Below the pieces are notes generated by a model, which saw only the letters and a list, made by a program, of their open reading frames with translations, did no database searches and was not told where the DNA came from. 11,451 bases of DNA from Competibacteraceae bacterium UBA2788. Lineage in GTDB: Bacteria > Pseudomonadota > Gammaproteobacteria > Competibacterales > Competibacteraceae. Shown one piece after another: positions 7,351 to 11,451 of this stretch (its first letter is position 1; every line of letters begins with the position of its first letter). Made by a program: the position numbers and the translations under genes. The stretch spans positions 1-11,451 of the forward strand of contig DEHY01000017.1 in assembly GCA_002352185.1 (NCBI GenBank), given 5' to 3'.

Positions 7351-8115
7351 ATGTTGGTGATTCGTGAAACTCAGATGATGGCCTTCGAGAAGGCGGCCAT
7401 CAGAAATTTTGAAAACCGGATGATCGAACACCTTGAGGAATTTTTCCCCAGGCACTGCGCGATCTTGGGTTCGGATCAGGTACGCAAGGTGATTCGCCTG
7501 GGTCTTGAGCGGGCGGAGAAATATGGCCTTATCTCCGAGCGCGATGTGCATCTTTATGTGGGCTTGATGTTTATGCTGGGAAGCTACTTCGATTGCGACC
7601 TGCAATTGCCTTGGGCGGCGAAGATCCTCACCGATAAATATATCCTCGACCCGAATGTCCGCGCCAGCCGATTATACGACCGGGCGATGGCCTATCTTAA
7701 TGGATCAGCGGGCAAGGACAATCAGTATCTGGAGAGGGCGTTGCGAAAAGCGCGTGAGTTGCCTGTTAGCGCTTTATCGCGAGCTGGTGAAGATAAACAG
7801 ATCAGTTTTGGGGATTATATGCTGAAGCTGCTGTATTCACTGTTCCCCGAAAAGTATGAAGCTGTAGGCGATCCCAATGTGCGGCAACTGGTTCGCCAGG
7901 GCTATCAGTCCGCCAGAGGCTATAACCTGAGCAGCGATCCGGGCATATCCACTTATATTTGCCTGATGTTCATGCTGGGCAGCAGCTTTGATCGTGATCC
8001 GCAATACCCTTGGGCCGAAGCGGTGTTAAGCAATGCATCGCTCAGCGATCCGGCCAGGAAAGGCGAGTCGCTCTATAAGAGCGCGATGGCGCATTTGGAA
8101 AAGTGGCTGGCTTAA
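7351..8115 (+). CDS. Conserved T6SS-cassette protein with an internally duplicated helical domain
   Basis: A 254-residue protein without a functional name that I can assign. It begins MLVIRETQMMAFEKAAI, a start I associate from memory with uncharacterised proteins next to vgrG and DUF4123 genes. The rest is two copies of one unit. Copy 1 (about 26-116) contains VRKVIRLGLERAEKYGL and LMFMLGSYFDCDLQLPWA (72-89); copy 2 (about 157-248) contains VRQLVRQGYQSARGYNL and LMFMLGSSFDRDPQYPWA (205-222), followed in each by L-Y-x-x-A-M-A-x-L. The repeat period is 133 residues. The composition suggests alpha helices; no signal peptide or membrane segment is seen. The ATG at 7351 is chosen over a TTG at 7342, because GAGG (7337-7340) is 10 nt from the former and only 1 nt from the latter. 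It lies 12 nt after the adaptor gene and so is probably co-translated. It could be a second chaperone or a cargo protein. Confidence 0.85.
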   Translation: MLVIRETQMMAFEKAAIRNFENRMIEHLEEFFPRHCAILGSDQVRKVIRLGLERAEKYGLISERDVHLYVGLMFMLGSYFDCDLQLPWAAKILTDKYILDPNVRASRLYDRAMAYLNGSAGKDNQYLERALRKARELPVSALSRAGEDKQISFGDYMLKLLYSLFPEKYEAVGDPNVRQLVRQGYQSARGYNLSSDPGISTYICLMFMLGSSFDRDPQYPWAEAVLSNASLSDPARKGESLYKSAMAHLEKWLA

Positions 8116-8144
8116 AATTGGCTTAAAAGCGGGAATATTCGACC

Positions 8145-8741
8145 ATGTGTATAGCAGGGTGTACTCCAAGAGAAGAACAGGGCGAAGAGGCCAAAAAACA
8201 GCCGGCGACTCCGCCCAAAGAAACGTCGGAACCGTGTCCGCTGCAAAAGAAGGAATGCCATCACCCGGTCAATTGCACCAGCACGCTGATAGCCAAAAAC
8301 CTGGATTTCGGCTTGAAGGTCAAAGTAACCTGGGAAAGCCCCACCGGCAGTCTTGCCGATTTAGGCACTTGCAACGTCACCGAAAAAATCACCTATAGTA
8401 ATATGCCAAATCCTCCTTTCCAAAAATCGGACGGTTCTACGTTAAAGGAGAGCGGACAGTCGCAGCGAATACCTTCGGGCAGCGGAATAGCTGCTTCGAG
8501 CGGAGTGGCGCAGGATACCCACAGGCATCCTCGCACGCTTGTAAAGTCTCCACCCTCAGCCGGCTCATATACGGTGACGCAGACTTACGACTACAATTGT
8601 AGCGTTTGTGGCTGTGGGTGGGTTCCGTTTGTCAACTACACCATCACCTATACCGTTTACGAGAAAAAGCCTGGAGAATGGTGGTTTAAGGTTGAAAAAA
8701 CCGGACCCGGCGGACCCTTCGTATCGGATGAACCTTTTTAG
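8145..8741 (+). CDS. Cys-rich beta protein, unknown; candidate T6SS cargo
   Basis: A 198-residue protein with no recognised family. An in-frame stop at 8124-8126 and no other start codon after it make the ATG at 8145 the only start; GGG at 8131-8133 is a modest Shine-Dalgarno 11 nt away. Nine Cys are visible, at 2, 6, 31, 38, 44, 76, 152, 155 and 157. They cluster in an N-terminal MCIAGCTP, in CPLQKKECHHPVNC (31-44), which also has two His and could bind metal, and in CSVCGCGW (152-159). The N-terminus is charged and Pro-rich (8-30). The middle (about 95-140) is Ser/Gly/Thr-rich. The end is aromatic beta-strand-like sequence (VNYTITYTVYEKKPGEWWFKV). There is no hydrophobic signal peptide, so despite the Cys near the start it is not a standard lipoprotein. 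It sits fourth in the vgrG operon, where cargo effectors are often found. The effector role is inference from position only; no toxin motif was seen. Confidence 0.75.
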   Translation: MCIAGCTPREEQGEEAKKQPATPPKETSEPCPLQKKECHHPVNCTSTLIAKNLDFGLKVKVTWESPTGSLADLGTCNVTEKITYSNMPNPPFQKSDGSTLKESGQSQRIPSGSGIAASSGVAQDTHRHPRTLVKSPPSAGSYTVTQTYDYNCSVCGCGWVPFVNYTITYTVYEKKPGEWWFKVEKTGPGGPFVSDEPF

Positions 8742-8756
8742 ATAAGGCGGTTAGTC

Positions 8757-9443
8757 ATGTTCGAAGCCGTGTTTACGATTCTTCTCAGTGAGCAGATATT
8801 GGGAACGCCAATTTACGTTGAATTTTCCTATCATAACCAAAGCAATGTTCCCGTCTGGTTTTCCATCGGCAACGGCAGCGCCGACAGTTATCGTTTCCGG
8901 GCCGATCATGGAGTTGAACAGCTTGATCCTTATTATGAATTTGGGGGATTGGCGGAGATTACCGAGGTTCCTCCCGGCAGGCGCGGCTCCAAGGAAATAC
9001 TCCTCAACCGGTATTTGCATTTTCTTAAGCCTGGTCCGCACACCATCACATCCGAGATTGATCTTGAGATAACCGACGCCGCGACCAACAAAGGTCGGCT
9101 GTACAGGATACGCAGCCAGTTGCCGCTGAATCTGATTGATAATGAATCACGCCGCCGGGAGATTCTGGCGTCCCTCACAACCGATTTAACCAGTCAGGAT
9201 AGCGCCCGGCAATTGCGCGCCATTGATGCTCTGGCTGAGTTGCGCAGCGAGGAAATCCTGACTGCGCTGGAGCTTGGCCTGAAGTCCGGCACTGGCGCTG
9301 TTGTGGAAAGAGCGGTGGTCGGGCTTGGAAATGTCGGCACCAGCCAGGCCAGAACGATACTTATCTCATTCTCGGAATCAACGGCGGCGGATCCGTTCAG
9401 AAGACTGGTGCAGCAGGAATTGGCCAGACTGGGAGCGCAATAG
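8757..9443 (+). CDS. N-terminal beta-domain plus HEAT-like repeat protein; possible immunity/partner protein
   Basis: A 228-residue protein of unknown function. Residues about 1-125 look like a beta-sandwich: PIYVEFSYHNQSNVPVWFSI resembles the opening of Ig-like or transglutaminase-associated folds, then YEFGGLAEITEVPPG and a PGPHTI-SEIDLEI stretch. Residues about 130-228 are helical with HEAT/PBS-lyase-like spacing: RQLRAIDALAELRSEEILTAL, then VVERAVVGLGNVGTSQARTIL, then FRRLVQQELARLG. HEAT-like units usually mediate protein-protein binding. No signal peptide is present. It follows the Cys-rich gene by 15 nt, with AAGG (8744-8747) 9 nt before the ATG. Gene pairing makes it a candidate binding partner or immunity protein for the preceding protein, but nothing in the sequence proves this. 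Confidence 0.8.
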   Translation: MFEAVFTILLSEQILGTPIYVEFSYHNQSNVPVWFSIGNGSADSYRFRADHGVEQLDPYYEFGGLAEITEVPPGRRGSKEILLNRYLHFLKPGPHTITSEIDLEITDAATNKGRLYRIRSQLPLNLIDNESRRREILASLTTDLTSQDSARQLRAIDALAELRSEEILTALELGLKSGTGAVVERAVVGLGNVGTSQARTILISFSESTAADPFRRLVQQELARLGAQ

Positions 9444-9462
9444 CCGTGAGGTTCGGCACTCC

Positions 9463-9951
9463 ATGATCGCGGTTCGTCCCGCTCATATCGTGGATGCTGC
9501 CGAGCTGGCTCTAAAATTACGCCAGGCTGATCTTCAGGAAATCAAATCGGCTGTGGGTGAAGATCCGCTTGTTCTTCTCGAACAGAGTATTGCCTGGTCG
9601 GATCCCTGCTTCAGCATCATCGGCGAAGGCGGTAATCCGATAGCCATTTTCGGCGTTGTCCCGGATTCTTGCGCGGCTGATGTAGGCCGTATCTGGTTTC
9701 TTGGCTCAGACGAGCTAATCCATCATTCCATTACTTTCTTGCGCTACAGCCGGAAATGGATTGATAAGCTTCACGAGCGCTATCCAACCCTCTGGAATTA
9801 CGTGGACGCCCGCAATGAAGTTCATGTCCGCTGGCTAAAATGGTGTGGATTTGTTTTCCTGCGCCGAATTGAGGAGTACGGGGTGGAGCAACGGCCGTTC
9901 TATGAGTTTGAACGGATTACACCAGCACCTCGACGCACGGCGGGTGACTGA
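9463..9951 (+). CDS. Phage Gp13-like (DUF2833) GNAT-fold protein
   Basis: A 162-residue protein. MIAVRPAHIVDAAELA opens a GNAT fold. LRQADLQEI, IAIFGVVPD (60-68), the block IWFLGSDELI (77-86), and the C-terminal WNYVDARNEVHVRWLKWCGF (111-130) with GVEQRPFYEF (140-149) are the pattern of the phage protein Gp13 / DUF2833 family, best known from T7-like phages and from prophage-derived genes. The W-N-Y-V-D-A-R-N-x-x-H-x-x-W-L-x-x-x-G-F segment corresponds to the acetyl-CoA-binding second half of GNAT enzymes. Substrate is unknown. The frame is open to 9301 but the extra residues overlap the previous gene; the ATG at 9463 has GAGG (9448-9451) 11 nt upstream and matches the family start. It is the last gene of the vgrG operon (19 nt after the previous stop) and overlaps the convergent decarboxylase gene by 35 bp; the residues after the conserved end (TPAPRRTAGD) lie inside that overlap. 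Confidence 0.82.
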   Translation: MIAVRPAHIVDAAELALKLRQADLQEIKSAVGEDPLVLLEQSIAWSDPCFSIIGEGGNPIAIFGVVPDSCAADVGRIWFLGSDELIHHSITFLRYSRKWIDKLHERYPTLWNYVDARNEVHVRWLKWCGFVFLRRIEEYGVEQRPFYEFERITPAPRRTAGD

Positions 9952-11152
9952 GAAAAGCAGCCGGGCTGGCGGTCAAACCATAAGCGCCGGATTGAAACAC
10001 CACGATCAAATCGCCGACATCGGCTTTCGCCAGATCCATCCGGTCGGCGAGGATATCGAGCGGAGTGCAGAGCGGCCCAACTACCGAGACTACTTCCCGT
10101 TCGGTTCCCACCACGCGGTTGCCGACCACCACCGGGTAATTCTTGCGGATCACCTGGCCGAAGTTGCCGGACGCCGCCAGATGGTGATGCAAGCCACCAT
10201 TGGTGACCAGGAAAGTGTGGCCGCGCGACACCTTGCGATCCACCACTTCAGCGACGTAGATGCCTGCCTCTCCCACCAGATAGCGGCCCAGCTCCACCAC
10301 GACGCGCACTTCCGGCAACCGCGCCTTCACTTCGGGCAGCCGGCGTTCCAGATTGGCGGCGATGGGCGCCAAATCCAGCGGGGTATCGCCGGGAAAATAG
10401 GGGATGCCGAAGCCGCCGCCAATATTCAACGACTGAATCGGGGCCGGTACATCCACCGCCAGCCGCAGCGCCAGTTCAAACGTGCGGTCGTGGGCTTCAA
10501 CAATGGCCTCGGCGCGCAGGTTCTGCGAACCGGAGAAGATATGGAAGCCTTGAAACGCTACGTCCAACGCGCCGATCCGTCGCAGCAACGCCGGGACCTG
10601 TTCAGCGTCTACGCCAAACGGTTTCGGCCCGCCGCTCATCTTCATACCGGAGGCTTTCAACTCGAAATCGGGATTGACCCGCACCGCCACCCGGGGTCGC
10701 CGGTCCTGTTCCCGGCCCAGCCGGGCCACGGTTTCCAGTTCGGTGGCGGATTCCAGATTGATGGTGATGCCGGCGGCGATGGCGGCGGCCAGTTCCGGCG
10801 GGCGCTTGCCGGGGCCGGCGAAACTGATCGCAGCCGGGTTCATGCCGGCGTCCAGCGCCACCTTCATCTCGTGCTGCGACGCTACGTCCAATCCGTCCAC
10901 CAGGCCCGCCATGTGCTGCACCAGCGCCGGCATCGGATTGGCTTTCATCGCATAGTGCAGTTCAATGGCGGAGGGCAGCACCCGCCGCAGCAGCGCTACC
11001 CGTGCATCCAGCAGCCTGCGATCATAGGCGTAGAACGGGGTCTGACCGACCTGCGCCGCCAGTTGCGGCAGAGAAATGCCGCCAATATGGAGGCAGTCAT
11101 CAATCACCGGGAACTGGCTCATCGGCGCATGGGCGGGTTTAACCGCACTCAT
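9917..11152 (-). CDS. PLP-dependent decarboxylase, exosortase A system-associated
   Basis: A 411-residue fold-type III PLP enzyme related to diaminopimelate and ornithine decarboxylases. Lys70 in HYAMKANP (66-73) is the expected Schiff-base lysine. FHIFSGSQ (203-210) and NIGGGFGIPY (243-252) bind PLP phosphate. ELGRYLVGEAG (287-297) occupies the usual EPGR position with Leu instead of Pro. VVGPLCTPLD (357-366) carries the catalytic Cys of the neighbouring subunit, and YGLTASPAAFLSH (391-403) ends the fold. LVTNGGLHHHLAASGNFGQV (315-334) and the neighbouring ligase fit the exosortase-A-associated subgroup (TIGR03099 type) rather than lysA. It is thought to act in building an exopolysaccharide or lipid component of PEP-CTERM systems; the true substrate is not known. 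The start ATG (11152-11150) overlaps the ligase stop as ATGA. Its 3' end overlaps the Gp13-like gene. Confidence 0.87.
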   Translation of the reverse strand: MSAVKPAHAPMSQFPVIDDCLHIGGISLPQLAAQVGQTPFYAYDRRLLDARVALLRRVLPSAIELHYAMKANPMPALVQHMAGLVDGLDVASQHEMKVALDAGMNPAAISFAGPGKRPPELAAAIAAGITINLESATELETVARLGREQDRRPRVAVRVNPDFELKASGMKMSGGPKPFGVDAEQVPALLRRIGALDVAFQGFHIFSGSQNLRAEAIVEAHDRTFELALRLAVDVPAPIQSLNIGGGFGIPYFPGDTPLDLAPIAANLERRLPEVKARLPEVRVVVELGRYLVGEAGIYVAEVVDRKVSRGHTFLVTNGGLHHHLAASGNFGQVIRKNYPVVVGNRVVGTEREVVSVVGPLCTPLDILADRMDLAKADVGDLIVVFQSGAYGLTASPAAFLSHPPCVEVLV

Positions 11153-11451
11153 GACGCCGACTCCGGAAACCGGTCGCGCAACTCCTCAACCAGGCTTTTG
11201 CGATCAATCTTGCCGTTGGGATTGCGCGGCAGATCGGTTTGGCGGGCGATGATTTGCAGCGGCACCATGAAATTGGGCAGCTGACGTTTGCAGTGGTTGA
11301 TCAATTCGCTTTCGTTGAACGCTTGCCCCAGCGGCTTAACCACCGCGATGATGGCTTGACCCAGCGCCGGATGCGGAATACCCAGCGCCGCAGCTTCAGC
11401 GATCTGGCCGCTGCCGTACAGCACTTCCTCAATCTCGGTCGGGCTGACCCG
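11149..11451 (-). CDS. Acyl-CoA ligase (AMP-forming), exosortase A-associated, C-terminal part (5' truncated by window edge)
   Basis: The minus-strand frame is open to the window edge and ends with TGA at 11151-11149; about 100 C-terminal residues are visible. RVSRTEIEEVLYGSG and AAALGIPHPALGQAIIAVV are the C-terminal subdomain of the ANL adenylating enzymes, and RNPNGKIDRKSLVEEL carries the catalytic lysine of the A10 motif. These enzymes activate a carboxylate as acyl-adenylate and pass it to CoA or a carrier protein. The ATGA overlap with the decarboxylase, together with the type of that gene, points to the ligase/decarboxylase pair found in exosortase-A (PEP-CTERM) loci (TIGR03098 type). 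The visible part alone would also fit other ANL members. Confidence 0.85.
   Translation of the reverse strand, partial: RVSPTEIEEVLYGSGQIAEAAALGIPHPALGQAIIAVVKPLGQAFNESELINHCKRQLPNFMVPLQIIARQTDLPRNPNGKIDRKSLVEELRDRFPESAS

Noticed and set aside
8145..8192. Lipoprotein signal in the Cys-rich protein (Cys at 2 and 6)
   Set aside because: There is no positively charged start followed by a hydrophobic stretch before the Cys, and an in-frame stop just upstream excludes a longer N-terminus.
9845..11284. Long 479-codon + strand frame opposite the decarboxylase and ligase genes
   Set aside because: It is antisense to two genes with full family motifs, and its translation is rich in His, Arg and Gln with no domain pattern, as expected for a GC-rich shadow frame.

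Overview
The window reads as chromosomal DNA of a Gram-negative, probably gammaproteobacterial, organism of moderately high GC. Two functional themes meet here. One is the exopolysaccharide / exosortase-A (PEP-CTERM) locus type: an acyl-CoA ligase and a PLP-dependent decarboxylase at the right end, and a glycosyltransferase and a CelD/FemAB-like acyltransferase at the left end. The other is a type VI secretion (T6SS) cassette between them. A degraded DUF4351/Rpn-type gene and a Uma2 nuclease gene resemble the accessory gene load of large-genome sludge Gammaproteobacteria (Competibacter/Contendobacter-like), but that assignment is inference and no marker gene is present.

Left part (1-2715): a 5'-truncated acyltransferase gene on + (1-495) faces a broken DUF4351 remnant on - (about 529-861). 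Next, on -, come a GT4-like glycosyltransferase (896-2155) and a Uma2 family nuclease (2158-2715), separated by only 2 nt.

Centre (2771-9951): a fused TssB-TssC sheath-like protein on - (2771-4297) is divergent from vgrG on + (4453-6741), with a 155-bp intergenic region between them. Five more + strand genes follow vgrG with gaps of 12-39 nt and look like one operon: a DUF4123 adaptor (6781-7338), a protein made of two copies of one domain (7351-8115), a Cys-rich beta protein (8145-8741), an N-terminal beta-domain plus HEAT-like protein (8757-9443), and a phage Gp13-like GNAT protein (9463-9951). VgrG would form the spike and DUF4123 would load a cargo onto it. The Cys-rich protein is the best-placed cargo candidate and the HEAT protein its possible partner, but neither role is shown by sequence alone.

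Right part (9917-11451): the decarboxylase (9917-11152, -) and the C-terminal end of the acyl-CoA ligase (11149-11451, -) overlap by ATGA and are translationally coupled. The decarboxylase 3' end overlaps the last gene of the T6SS operon by 35 bp in convergent orientation, which marks a tight junction between the two gene sets. No tRNA, rRNA, CRISPR array, insertion sequence or transposase gene was seen.
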